Shown piece after piece: positions 43,010 through 51,980 of a DNA stretch of 64,000 nt. The DNA lies in the NCBI RefSeq assembly GCF_000302595.1, contig NZ_JH947127.1:911501-975500 (forward strand), in the 5' to 3' direction. Positions within the stretch are counted from its first letter, which is position 1, and each line of letters begins with the position of its first letter. The translations under genes and the position numbers were made by a program. This DNA is from Pedobacter arcticus A12. GTDB taxonomy: Bacteria; Bacteroidota; Bacteroidia; Sphingobacteriales; Sphingobacteriaceae. The notes beneath the pieces are model-generated. The model did not search any database, was not told the DNA's origin, and saw only the letters and a program-made list of their open reading frames with translations.

Positions 43010-43762
43010 TTAACTATTTAATATTTCTAATTTTGTTTTAATGTATTTAGAAACTTGTTGCAATACAACCTTAGGTGCCAACGATACATCTGTAGCATGG
43101 GTTGCATCAGCTCCCAACTCAACGAGTTGGTCTAAGTCAATTCCACTTCGGTCAGAAACCTGATTACGAAGCCAACAAGCATGCCTCGCCTCAACAGTAG
43201 CTATTTGAGACAATATTAACACATTGGACAACTCTTTTACTCTTTCTAAAGCACCATTATAAGCAGCTACACCTAAATCTTCAAATGTTTGGGCAGCTAA
43301 TAAAACAGCATTCTTAGATGAAAAATCAATGCTTGAAAAATCAAATTCTAGCTTCCCTATTGCTGACTGAATTCCAATTACATTTAAATAATATTCGGCA
43401 TGTGTTTGCTCATGTAATTTCAATTCATTAAAATACACCTTTTGCAAATCGGTAAAATCATTAGATAAAATTTCGGTTAGCTTTATATAGAAGGCGGCCT
43501 CCAGTTGCTCTAACGCATATATGTAATTCAGTAAACCTATGTCATAGTTTGCCGCAAAATTAATTACGTTACCAGGGTTAGTTTCATGAACTGTATTTTG
43601 AATTAATCCATTCTTTTTGCAGCCTAAAGCCACCACAGATAAGGTGCCAACTGCGCCTATCTTTAAAAAGTTTCGTCTATGAATCTTACTGATAGTTCTT
43701 TCTTTCTCTAAACTGAGGTTTGGTTTACTTGGTCTCATATCATAAAATTTAATTGGTTTCAT
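43010..43762 (-). CDS. Tat-exported ferritin-like lipoprotein A
   Basis: A 250-residue protein whose N-terminus has HRRNFLKIG, a twin-arginine signal, then a hydrophobic stretch ending VALGC, which is also a lipobox; a Tat-exported lipoprotein is likely. The Ferritin_2-type helices carry ALEQLEAAFY, KLHEQTHAEYY, TFEDLGVAAY and VEARHACWLR, giving a full set of Glu/His ligands for a di-metal centre. It is the first gene of the operon with susC and susD. Family members are common in Bacteroidota and are called desiccation-related or ferritin-like; their chemistry is unproven. Confidence 0.85.
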   Translation of the reverse strand: MKPIKFYDMRPSKPNLSLEKERTISKIHRRNFLKIGAVGTLSVVALGCKKNGLIQNTVHETNPGNVINFAANYDIGLLNYIYALEQLEAAFYIKLTEILSNDFTDLQKVYFNELKLHEQTHAEYYLNVIGIQSAIGKLEFDFSSIDFSSKNAVLLAAQTFEDLGVAAYNGALERVKELSNVLILSQIATVEARHACWLRNQVSDRSGIDLDQLVELGADATHATDVSLAPKVVLQQVSKYIKTKLEILNS

Positions 43763-43787
43763 AATTATTTAATTGGTTTCATAATTA
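43748..43787. repeat. Perfect 20-bp tandem duplication over a start codon
   Basis: TTTAATTGGTTTCATAATTA occurs twice head to tail. Each copy contains the minus-strand ATG of ferritin-like gene A. The upstream copy encodes only MKPIK and a stop, the downstream one begins the real protein MKPIKFYDM. Confidence 0.9.
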
Positions 43788-44459
43788 TAAGGAAGTGAAC
43801 AGAAGGAATACTTCCTATTACAACTGGTTATCACATATTCTTTTTAACAGATTGTGAAGACGAATTTAACGGTATATCTCTTCCGTCCCTTTCAATTCTG
43901 TTTAAATTCCTTTCAAATTTGATGAAAAATCAAAAAACATTAAACTTACTCTATGATGAATAAAATATCTTGTAAGTAAATTTTAATTTAAAATCACTCG
44001 TTTTTCTCAAAATTTTTTTTCAAGCTCGGCTCTCCTAAATTTTCAATGTGTTAATCAATTCCTAAATTATTAAAGACAATACCTAAAGTCTGATTAAACA
44101 TTTAGCTATAATTTCACAGTGCAAATAAAGAAATTACTAAATACTCTTGATGAACCTGAATAAGAAAATCGACCTGAACGCTGCTACGCTATTGCTGCTA
44201 CTCTTTAACAAAAACACAACGCTTGTCCAAAAGAAAATGCAGATAGCTGGATAGCAAACGCAACAGCTGTCATTGATCTACAGCTGAGGGATGTATCGTT
44301 GGAAATTAATGGGGAAATAAAAATATTGAAGATGGATCTTCAATTGATAGTGAAAGTCTTATCGTAATAAGGAACTAATAAGGTATCTGTTCACAATGCA
44401 AAAAAATTGGCTAATAATGTCAATTAAAAACACAAAAAATAAATTTAAACTAATCACAT
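43788..44459. promoter_or_regulatory. Divergent control region between the susCD operon and hepC
   Basis: About 670 bp between two divergent glycan transcripts. At 43899-43914 it contains TGTTTAAATTCCTTTC, which recurs exactly at 62347-62362 upstream of a sulfatase remnant; this is a candidate binding site for the hybrid regulator encoded at 53009-57097. The part nearer hepC contains a short frame, MNLNKKIDLNAATLLLLLF, with no recognised homology. Confidence 0.45.
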
Positions 44460-46433
44460 ATGAACAAAATAATTGCGCTTTGTTACTTTCTCCTGATAAC
44501 GATTACGATATCTGCTCAGGAAAAGCCGATTACGGCCGAGAGTTTCGACATCATCAACCTAGATTATAACGGCTTAGAAAGTGTTAAAAAACTCGTTAAC
44601 GCGAAAAAATATGAACAGGCAGGCAAGGCTTTACTTAACTATTACCGCACCCGAACCAACGTAAAGATCGGCAAATTTAAAATGGGCGATGTGAAACCCT
44701 TTAATGGCAAGAAATTGAGCAATGATGAGCAGGAAAAAGCAGATAATGCGCTACTGCACAAGTTTAAACCACATAAGGGTTACGGCTTTTTCGATTACGG
44801 AGAGGATATTAACTGGCAAAACTGGCCGGTGAAAGACAATGAAGTGCGGTGGCAGCTACATCGCCTAGGTTGGTTTACATCTATGGGTAATGCCTACAGA
44901 GCATCGGGCGAGGAAAAATATGCAAAAGAATGGGTGAACCAGTACCGCGATTGGGTGAAAAAAAATCCAAAAGGCCTATCAGCAGATAATGACAAATATG
45001 TTTGGCGTCCACTTGAGGTATCGGAGCGTATTAGTATGCTAAGTGGCGTATTCAATTTGATGGGTCCATCTGAAGCGTTTACACCATCCTTTTTATTAGA
45101 GTTTTTGCACAGTTACGGCGAACAGACAGATTATTTGATTAAAAATTATGCTAAAATTGGCAATCATAGATTGTTTGAGGCTCAACGGGCCTTAGCTGCT
45201 GGATGTTTCTTTCCTGAAATAAAAAGTTCTGAAAGCTGGCGAAAAAGCGGTGCAGAGATTTTAGTTGTAGAAATAAAAAAACAGGTTTATCCTGACGGGA
45301 TGCAGTTTGAACTATCTCCAAATTACCACAATACAATGATTAACATCTTTTTGGAAGGATTGAGGTCTGCTAAAAATGCGGGATTAGAGAGCGAATTTCC
45401 ACCAAGCTATAAGGAAACCGTAGAAAAAATGGCGATGGCCACGGTAAACTTTTCGTTCCCCGATTATAATTATCCGATGTTTGGCGATGCCTGGCCTGCA
45501 GACAAAACTTCTATGTTGAAACAGTACAAAAAGTGGGCTACAGCTTTTCCTCATAACGAAGTGTTACAATATTTCGCTACCGATGGCACACAGGGGAAAG
45601 CACCGAATTACTTATCAAAAGGCTTAACTACAGCAGGTTTTTATACCTTAAGAAATGGATGGGATATAAAATCTACGATGATGGTGATGAAAGCGAGTCC
45701 TCCGGGAAAGTTTCACGCACAACCAGACAACGGTACGTTTGAGCTTTGGGTAAACGGTCGCAATTTCACACCTGATGCTGGAGTGTTTGTGTATAGTGGC
45801 GATGAGGAAGTAAACAAAATGCGTGAGGAGTTTCGCCAAACTAAATTCCATAGTACATTAACTTTGAACGACCAGAATATGGTAATCACCAAGGCGAAAC
45901 AAGATAAATGGATTACCGACAAAAACATGGACATTTTAACCTATACCAACCCAAGTTATGCAGATTTGGACCACCAACGCAGCGTGTTGTTTATAGACCA
46001 AAAATACTTTTTAATTATTGATAATGCGATGGGCAAGGCTACCGGGAAACTGGATGTACGTTTCCATCTAAAAGAGGATGCCAAACCAGTTTATGAGGTG
46101 GCTAAAAACCTGATTTATACTACTTACGTTGATGGAAATAATTTATTGATACAGTCTCTGAATACAGATAAAGTTAATCTGTTGGAGGAGCAAAGCAAAG
46201 TATCTTACTTCTACCGTAAAGAACAGCCACGCCCTGCTTTGGCTTTTGAGAAACAGAAAAGCGATGATAAAACGCAAAGTTTTGTGAGCATTTTGTATCC
46301 TTACAACGGTGAGAAAGCTCCTCAGATTAGTGTTAAAGAAAATAAAGGGAATGATTACGCGAAAGGCACTATTAATCTTACGCTAACCATTGATGGTAAA
46401 GTCAAGAATGTGATAGCAAATTTGGCAAAGTAG
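44460..46433 (+). CDS. hepC: Heparinase III (PL12 heparan-sulfate lyase)
   Basis: A 657-residue secreted polysaccharide lyase that cleaves heparan sulfate by beta-elimination. A signal peptide ends at TISAQ. An N-terminal (alpha/alpha) toroid carries FKPHKGYGFFDYGEDINWQ, WPVKDNEVRWQLHR and the GNHRLFEAQR helix (catalytic Asn). FELSPNYHNT holds the catalytic Tyr, and the C-terminal beta-sandwich begins near SPPGKFHAQPDNGTFEL with the catalytic His. All of this lines up with the well-studied HepC of Pedobacter heparinus, including ENKGNDYAKGTINLTLTI at the end. It defines the substrate class of the locus. Confidence 0.93.
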   Translation: MNKIIALCYFLLITITISAQEKPITAESFDIINLDYNGLESVKKLVNAKKYEQAGKALLNYYRTRTNVKIGKFKMGDVKPFNGKKLSNDEQEKADNALLHKFKPHKGYGFFDYGEDINWQNWPVKDNEVRWQLHRLGWFTSMGNAYRASGEEKYAKEWVNQYRDWVKKNPKGLSADNDKYVWRPLEVSERISMLSGVFNLMGPSEAFTPSFLLEFLHSYGEQTDYLIKNYAKIGNHRLFEAQRALAAGCFFPEIKSSESWRKSGAEILVVEIKKQVYPDGMQFELSPNYHNTMINIFLEGLRSAKNAGLESEFPPSYKETVEKMAMATVNFSFPDYNYPMFGDAWPADKTSMLKQYKKWATAFPHNEVLQYFATDGTQGKAPNYLSKGLTTAGFYTLRNGWDIKSTMMVMKASPPGKFHAQPDNGTFELWVNGRNFTPDAGVFVYSGDEEVNKMREEFRQTKFHSTLTLNDQNMVITKAKQDKWITDKNMDILTYTNPSYADLDHQRSVLFIDQKYFLIIDNAMGKATGKLDVRFHLKEDAKPVYEVAKNLIYTTYVDGNNLLIQSLNTDKVNLLEEQSKVSYFYRKEQPRPALAFEKQKSDDKTQSFVSILYPYNGEKAPQISVKENKGNDYAKGTINLTLTIDGKVKNVIANLAK

Positions 46434-46615
46434 TAGCTATTAAATTCCTTTTAAATAATATATCAGCCTGAACCTTTTAGAAACCACGAAACAATCGGGA
46501 AGCTAGTCCTTTCATTGATGGAATTAAAAAAACAATTGTGGAGCAATTGTTATAAGGAGCACATTGCAACAGCATGAGCTATATTTAAATTATTAAAATA
46601 TAAACCATTAAATGT

Positions 46616-47464
46616 ATGGAAAAAATAATTAAAACATTTTTACTTGCTTTCATATTGATTACAAGTTTATCTCTACTTAATAGTTGTGATAAGCGAATTA
46701 CTAATCGCCCTTCACTCGTTTCCCCTAGCGATAGCGATACACTTCTAAATGTAACCTACGAAAATAACCATGTTACTTCTGGTATTACCAATTTAAATCC
46801 TACCAGCGCAACTGCCTTAGATGCCGCTTACATAGTTGGCTCGCCTGGTGGTGATTACGCCATTGCCCACAAAGTAACTCTAGGCATACCTAGTTATTAT
46901 TCAAACGAAGCATACAGGAGTGAAAGTGACGCAGATATGGTTGCTAACGCTCGTTTTATGCCTGGTGATGAAAGGCGTTACGAATTCAGCGTATTGCTCA
47001 AAGACTGGCAAGAATTTAACTCTACCAAACAACCCTATGGCGACAATATCTTTCAACTAAAAGTTACTGGTGGTGCTGTACCTCCTGTACGTATTTTAAC
47101 TAAAAGGAATGCAATTATTACCCGAAACACAAGCTACCAAGACATTTTGCTAGATGATTTTACACCTTATATTAACAAATGGATACATTTCAGGATAGAT
47201 GTAGAATGGGCAACTAAGAATAATGGATATCTAAAGATTTATATTAAGCCAGAAGGGGCCTCTACATTTAATCTGGTGTTAAACAAGACCAATTACGCCA
47301 CTTATACAGGCACACCCGCCGCACTCCCTGGCCAACACGGATATATTAAGTGGGGGGTTTATCGAGAAGTGGGACACGATAACAATGGAAATGTGATTAC
47401 CAGCGATAATGTTTTAACAAGGATTGCTTACCATGACAATATTAGAATAATTCGTTTAAACTAA
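46616..47464 (+). CDS. Heparin-lyase-I-like polysaccharide lyase, lipoprotein
   Basis: A 282-residue lipoprotein with lipobox LLNSC-DKR. The mature part is a predicted jelly roll with the pattern of the heparin lyase I-like polysaccharide lyase family: SNEAYRSESDADM, RFMPGDERRYEFSVLLKDWQ, INKWIHFRIDVEWATKN, a late GYIKWGVYRE and RIAYHDNIRII. Similarity to classical heparinase I is distant, so the exact substrate is open, although a position directly behind heparinase III supports heparin/heparan. The next gene encodes a close paralogue of this domain. Confidence 0.72.
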   Translation: MEKIIKTFLLAFILITSLSLLNSCDKRITNRPSLVSPSDSDTLLNVTYENNHVTSGITNLNPTSATALDAAYIVGSPGGDYAIAHKVTLGIPSYYSNEAYRSESDADMVANARFMPGDERRYEFSVLLKDWQEFNSTKQPYGDNIFQLKVTGGAVPPVRILTKRNAIITRNTSYQDILLDDFTPYINKWIHFRIDVEWATKNNGYLKIYIKPEGASTFNLVLNKTNYATYTGTPAALPGQHGYIKWGVYREVGHDNNGNVITSDNVLTRIAYHDNIRIIRLN

Positions 47465-47497
47465 GTTCAATTTTAACTAAAGGCTCATCTATTTCTT

Positions 47498-49561
47498 ATG
47501 AAAACATTTACTATATATGTTTTTACGGTTCTTGTTTACACCATTTTATACGCGTACAGCAATGCCACTTTTGCCCAACTTTCTGGACAAGTATTAATGA
47601 ATGTTGATTATGAAAATGGAACTGTGACTTCTGGTGTGCATGGTGTAGAAGGTACTGGAATAGATAATCCACCAGCCGATGCTGTTTACATGGTACAACC
47701 TGGTGCAACTGGCAACTATGCTATTGCCCATAAAATTATTGGAGGTGATAACGACTATTTTTCAAACGATAGCTACCGTAGCGAATCTTCCGCATTGCAG
47801 AATTTTCAAGCTAGATTTTACCCAGGAGATGTCCATCGTTACGAGTTTAGTATTTTGCTAAAAGACTGGGTATCATACACTGCGAATGCCAATGAAACAA
47901 ATCTTTTCCAGCTAAAAATGTCTGGTGGTATTACAGTGCCTTATATGTTTAGAATTGTTAGAGATAGAATAAGGATTCGGTATGGTGGAGTTGATGGAGT
48001 AGAAAACTCGATTTTTGACTACGTTAATATTATACCATATGTAAATCAATGGATGCACTTTAGAGTTGATGTGGTTTGGTCTACCACAAACACTGGTTCT
48101 TTTAAAACTTACGCAAAACTTCCAGGGATGAACGATTATCAGCTAGTAGATGCTGTTGAAAATTACAGAACTTTTACGGGCAAACCAAATTCAAGTGTTG
48201 GATATATGAAATGGGGAGTATACACTGCACCGCCTGGAATAACCCGCATTGCTTATCACGATGATATTCGTATAATCAATCTTCGCAACCCCTACATCAC
48301 TACGGGTTTAATTTGGGGAAATGGCATTAGTGATGCCAACCCGGCTTATTTGAACGGTCCATATACAAAAGCGTCGAATATCTATAACCGTGATTTTTTC
48401 AGCACAACAAATGGTCAAAAAGATGTTTACCTACATCCTTACTTGAATTTTACGCCATCCCAAAATATAGGTTATGATTTAACTGGTTCGTCAAATACGA
48501 CCAACAGTGTTCTAGGAACGCCTTACAGTGATTTTTCTAGAGGTAAATTACGTGGAGCTGGCTCCAGCGAGAGTACACAGGGTCCAGATGGCAGGTATTT
48601 GCTTACAGGATGGACAGCAGGTACGGCAGCAAACCCATCATCTTTAAATTCAAACGAGTATTTTGAATTTAAGCTGGAGCCTACCTCTGGTAATAAAATC
48701 AATTTTACCAATATGTTGTTCAACGTTAACAGAGATGGCACCACCCATCCAAATACTTTTGCTTTAAGGTCGAGCGTAGATGAATTTACAAGTGACATTG
48801 GCGCTATGCAACTGATTACTGCTTCTGGCACAACCCCAACACAAATATCATTCGATGCATCTGTCCTTTCTAACATCACAGTGCCTATCACCTTTAGATT
48901 ATATGCCTTTGGTGCTACGGCAGGTGGTTCGCAAAATGTAGGTATACACGATTTTGTCTTTAACGGCCAAGTGCTTCCAGGTGCATTACCCATTTTATAC
49001 AACAGCTTAACAGCAAAACTTACTGGTAATATGTTGCATGTTCACTGGCAAACTGCCGATGAAACTAACAACAATTATTTCGATATTGAGGTGTCTAAAG
49101 ACGGCAAGACATTTACATCAGTAAAAACCGTCAAATCAAAAAACGGAGATAGTAGAGCTTTACAAAGCTATGAAACCACTATACCCCTTACAGATTTGAT
49201 TAGCCTATTTACTATTCCATTTTTATTGGGCTTTACCTATGTAAATCGTTCTGGAAAAATGCAATTGGCTATTTACTTATCAACTATTCTAATTTTAGCC
49301 TGTGTAGGCATATCATGCAAAAAAGATGAACTGTACACTAAAAAGAGCGAACCTATGTATGTAAGGCTAAAACAGGTTGATAAAGATGGTCAGTTCACCT
49401 ATTCTGAATCTGTTATGGTAATCATAAATAAATACACTTTAATTTCAAACGCTATTGGAGAAAAAATATCAGTATTAGGTCGTTACGTTTTAAAAGGCTT
49501 TATAAATACTACGAAGCATGCGTTATACGGTAACACAAGTCGCTTACATGCCTGGATTTAA
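47498..49561 (+). CDS. Multi-domain lyase-like protein with rearranged C-terminus
   Basis: A 687-residue secreted protein (signal peptide before QLSGQ). Residues about 25-265 are a paralogue of the preceding lyase-like protein (SNDSYRSESSALQ, RFYPGDVHRYEFSILLKDW, VNQWMHFRVDVVWSTTN, GYMKWGVYT). Residues about 270-500 form a beta-rich module, then an FnIII-like TADETNNNYFDIEVSKDGKTF segment. A membrane-spanning stretch with a CKKDEL motif and VRLKQVDKDGQFTYSES follow; this tail type recurs in Sphingobacteriaceae cell-surface proteins. From about residue 643 on, the sequence is derived from the 3' end of a hybrid regulator gene, so the natural C-terminus has been lost. Confidence 0.7.
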   Translation: MKTFTIYVFTVLVYTILYAYSNATFAQLSGQVLMNVDYENGTVTSGVHGVEGTGIDNPPADAVYMVQPGATGNYAIAHKIIGGDNDYFSNDSYRSESSALQNFQARFYPGDVHRYEFSILLKDWVSYTANANETNLFQLKMSGGITVPYMFRIVRDRIRIRYGGVDGVENSIFDYVNIIPYVNQWMHFRVDVVWSTTNTGSFKTYAKLPGMNDYQLVDAVENYRTFTGKPNSSVGYMKWGVYTAPPGITRIAYHDDIRIINLRNPYITTGLIWGNGISDANPAYLNGPYTKASNIYNRDFFSTTNGQKDVYLHPYLNFTPSQNIGYDLTGSSNTTNSVLGTPYSDFSRGKLRGAGSSESTQGPDGRYLLTGWTAGTAANPSSLNSNEYFEFKLEPTSGNKINFTNMLFNVNRDGTTHPNTFALRSSVDEFTSDIGAMQLITASGTTPTQISFDASVLSNITVPITFRLYAFGATAGGSQNVGIHDFVFNGQVLPGALPILYNSLTAKLTGNMLHVHWQTADETNNNYFDIEVSKDGKTFTSVKTVKSKNGDSRALQSYETTIPLTDLISLFTIPFLLGFTYVNRSGKMQLAIYLSTILILACVGISCKKDELYTKKSEPMYVRLKQVDKDGQFTYSESVMVIINKYTLISNAIGEKISVLGRYVLKGFINTTKHALYGNTSRLHAWI

Positions 49562-49647
49562 CTCTCCCTCCTACTTTTCAACTTCTTTTAAGCAATATTA
49601 CAATTGCATGCCAACAGAATATATTTATAGAAAAGAGTTAGAATAAG
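49425..49647 (+). pseudogene. Hybrid regulator C-terminal remnant
   Basis: Across two frames this reads like the AraC-type end of the regulator encoded at 53009-57097: NKYTLISNAIGEK resembles its NLYLKLKAITGES, and after a frame change YTVTQVAYMPGFNSPSYF, STSFKQYYNCMPTEYI and RKELE are almost identical to its last 35 residues. It overlaps the 3' end of the lyase-like gene and is followed by the ROK kinase gene. It forms one arm of an inverted duplication. Confidence 0.85.
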
Positions 49648-49778
49648 TCTTTTAAATCAAAATCGAAACAATAAAAGACATAATTAAAATCCTTTAATCT
49701 GCTTTTCCTATACTTTCGGTTAATAATTATTTACTGCAGTTAGTTTGGCTGCTTTTTATCAACCGTAAACATACAAAA

Positions 49779-50729
49779 TTGACACAATCATACGCTATAG
49801 GAATAGACGTTGGAGGTACTGCATTAAAATGTGGCTTAGTAGATGCAAACGGTAAAATAACTTACTCTTTTTTAATGCCTACTAATGATGTATTTACAGA
49901 GGGGGAAGTAATTGCACTGATCAATGCTGCCATTAGAAAATGTGTTAATCATGCCAAAGGAGAAATTATTGGGGTAGGCGTTGGTTTTCCGGGAATTGTA
50001 GAAAACGGAATCATATTAGGTGCCGCTGATAACCTACCGGGCTTTATAAATTTCAATCTCCGAAAAAGTATCAATTCTTCTACAGGATTAAATGTGGTAG
50101 TAGATAATGATGCAAATATGATGGCATGGGGTGAAACTAAATATGGGGCAGGCCTTGGTTGTAGTGATGTGGTATTTTTAACTGTGGGAACAGGGATAGG
50201 TGGTAGTTTGGTTATCAACAATCAACTATACGGAGGGTTTAAAAACAGAGGTACAGAAATAGGCCACATCATCATCAACCACGATGGTATAAAATGTAAC
50301 TGTGGTAGTATTGGATGTTTAGAGGCTTATGCCTCCGTAACGAGTTTGGTTGAAAACTACGCCCAACTTACCCATCAAAATCCTCACGATTTAAACGGTG
50401 AAATAATCATCAAAAAATACCTCGCTAATCAACAAGAAGCAGTACAAGCAATGCAAGACCACTTCGATTATTTAGCGAGTGGCGTAACTAGCCTAATTAA
50501 CATCTTTAGCCCTCAAAAAGTAATTATTGGTGGCGGAATTTCAGCCTCTGGAAGTTTTTATATCGAAGAAATCAAAAAAAGAGTCTATAAAAGAGTAATG
50601 AAAGATACGGTTAGCAATACAGAAATTGTAGCTGCCGCTTTAGAAAACAATGCCGGACTTTTAGGCTGTGCTGGACTTGTATTTCAAAAATTAACCCATT
50701 TAACCCAACTCCAAAAACATGAAACGTAA
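49779..50729 (+). CDS. ROK-family sugar kinase (hexosamine/glucose kinase)
   Basis: A 316-residue ROK kinase. Motifs: IGIDVGGTALKCGL (phosphate loop), GVGFPGIVENG, VDNDANMMAWGE with the catalytic aspartate, GTGIGGSLVINN, and the ROK zinc-binding signature GHIIIN..CNCGSIGCLEAYAS. In this locus, phosphorylation of glucosamine or N-acetylglucosamine freed from heparin is the likely job, feeding the NagB deaminase downstream; glucose is an alternative. It starts with TTG. Its 3' end overlaps the MFS gene by 11 bp, giving an operon ROK-MFS-NagB. Confidence 0.9.
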   Translation: MTQSYAIGIDVGGTALKCGLVDANGKITYSFLMPTNDVFTEGEVIALINAAIRKCVNHAKGEIIGVGVGFPGIVENGIILGAADNLPGFINFNLRKSINSSTGLNVVVDNDANMMAWGETKYGAGLGCSDVVFLTVGTGIGGSLVINNQLYGGFKNRGTEIGHIIINHDGIKCNCGSIGCLEAYASVTSLVENYAQLTHQNPHDLNGEIIIKKYLANQQEAVQAMQDHFDYLASGVTSLINIFSPQKVIIGGGISASGSFYIEEIKKRVYKRVMKDTVSNTEIVAAALENNAGLLGCAGLVFQKLTHLTQLQKHET

Positions 50730-51978
50730 TAATTTATTAGTGGGGATAATTCTACTTATCTGGTTTGTAATCTCTTTCGTTACAAATATATTAGGTCCAT
50801 TGATGCCTATCATTATTGAAACCTACAGCCTCAGCTTAACTTTAGCTGCATTTCTACCTTTTTCGTTTTTTTTGGCGTACGGAGTAATGTCTATTCCCGC
50901 TGGTATAATTATAGAGAAACTGGGCGAAAAAAAGGCTATGCTTATCGCATTCAGCTTAAATCTGTTAGGTTCTATAGCATTTGCAATATATCCTGAGTAT
51001 CTAGTAGCCTTAGCTTCACTATTTACAATTGGAATTGGGATGGCTATGCTACAAGTAATTATTAATCCTTTAATGCGTACAGCTGGTGGTGAAGAAAACT
51101 TCGCTTTCTTTTCTGTATTGGCACAATTAGTTTTCGGCTTAGCGTCTTTTTTAAGTCCTTTTGCTTTCTCCTATTTAATTGGCGCCTTTTCTGGAGGCAA
51201 TGAAAATAATATCCTTTTTACTTTCTTCTCCAATATGGTTGTAAATGGACTAAATTGGACCATTTTGTACTGGATTTTTAGCTTTATTTTTTTATTGATC
51301 ATCGGCATTCTATTACTGATAAAAATTCCAACTGTTCATCTTAAAGACGACGAAAAAACTGGAACTAAAGAAGTTTATCTCAATTTATTGAAAGACAAAC
51401 AAATTATCCTATTCTTTTTCGGAATTGTAGCATACGTTGGTACAGAACAAGCTTTGGCTAATTGGATGTCAGAATTTTTAAAGACTTATCACGCTGTAAA
51501 TCCGGCAGTAGAAGGTGCTAAAACTGTTGCGTGGTTTTGGGGACTAATGTCTTTGGGTTGCTTTTTAGGGCTAGGTTTACTGAAAATATGGGATTCTAAA
51601 ATCATCCTTAAAACTGCAGTGTTACTCACTGTGATAACAATATCATTTGCGCTTTTCGGAGGAAAAGAAACTTCACTATATGCATTCCCAATAAGTGGTT
51701 TTTGTATATCAGTCATGTTTTCTATCGTTTTCTCATTAGCATTAAACTCATACGAAGAACACCATGGTTCATTTTCTGGAATATTGTGTTCTGGAATATT
51801 CGGTGGTGCTTTAGTACCCTTTATCATTGGATTTTTCGGTGATTTTATAGGGCTTCGCTATGCCTTAATGTTTCTTTATATCACTCTTGGCTACATTTGG
51901 TATTTAGCCGGATATGCAAAACCTTTGGTAGCAAACAAGACAATAGCTTTAAAGGAAATCTATAATTCAAACAAATAA
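50719..51978 (+). CDS. MFS sugar transporter (FucP/NagP-like)
   Basis: A 419-residue major facilitator with 12 predicted helices, of the FucP/glucose-galactose type. The first helix is IILLIWFVISFVTNILGPL, followed by LAYGVMSIPAGIIIEKLGEKK, the conserved loop between helices 2 and 3, and LQVIINPLMRTAGGEENFAFF, a hallmark of the FucP subgroup. The partner genes (ROK kinase and glucosamine-6-phosphate deaminase) suggest import of an amino sugar or monosaccharide from heparin breakdown across the inner membrane. Confidence 0.88.
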   Translation: MKRNNLLVGIILLIWFVISFVTNILGPLMPIIIETYSLSLTLAAFLPFSFFLAYGVMSIPAGIIIEKLGEKKAMLIAFSLNLLGSIAFAIYPEYLVALASLFTIGIGMAMLQVIINPLMRTAGGEENFAFFSVLAQLVFGLASFLSPFAFSYLIGAFSGGNENNILFTFFSNMVVNGLNWTILYWIFSFIFLLIIGILLLIKIPTVHLKDDEKTGTKEVYLNLLKDKQIILFFFGIVAYVGTEQALANWMSEFLKTYHAVNPAVEGAKTVAWFWGLMSLGCFLGLGLLKIWDSKIILKTAVLLTVITISFALFGGKETSLYAFPISGFCISVMFSIVFSLALNSYEEHHGSFSGILCSGIFGGALVPFIIGFFGDFIGLRYALMFLYITLGYIWYLAGYAKPLVANKTIALKEIYNSNK

Positions 51979-51980
51979 AA

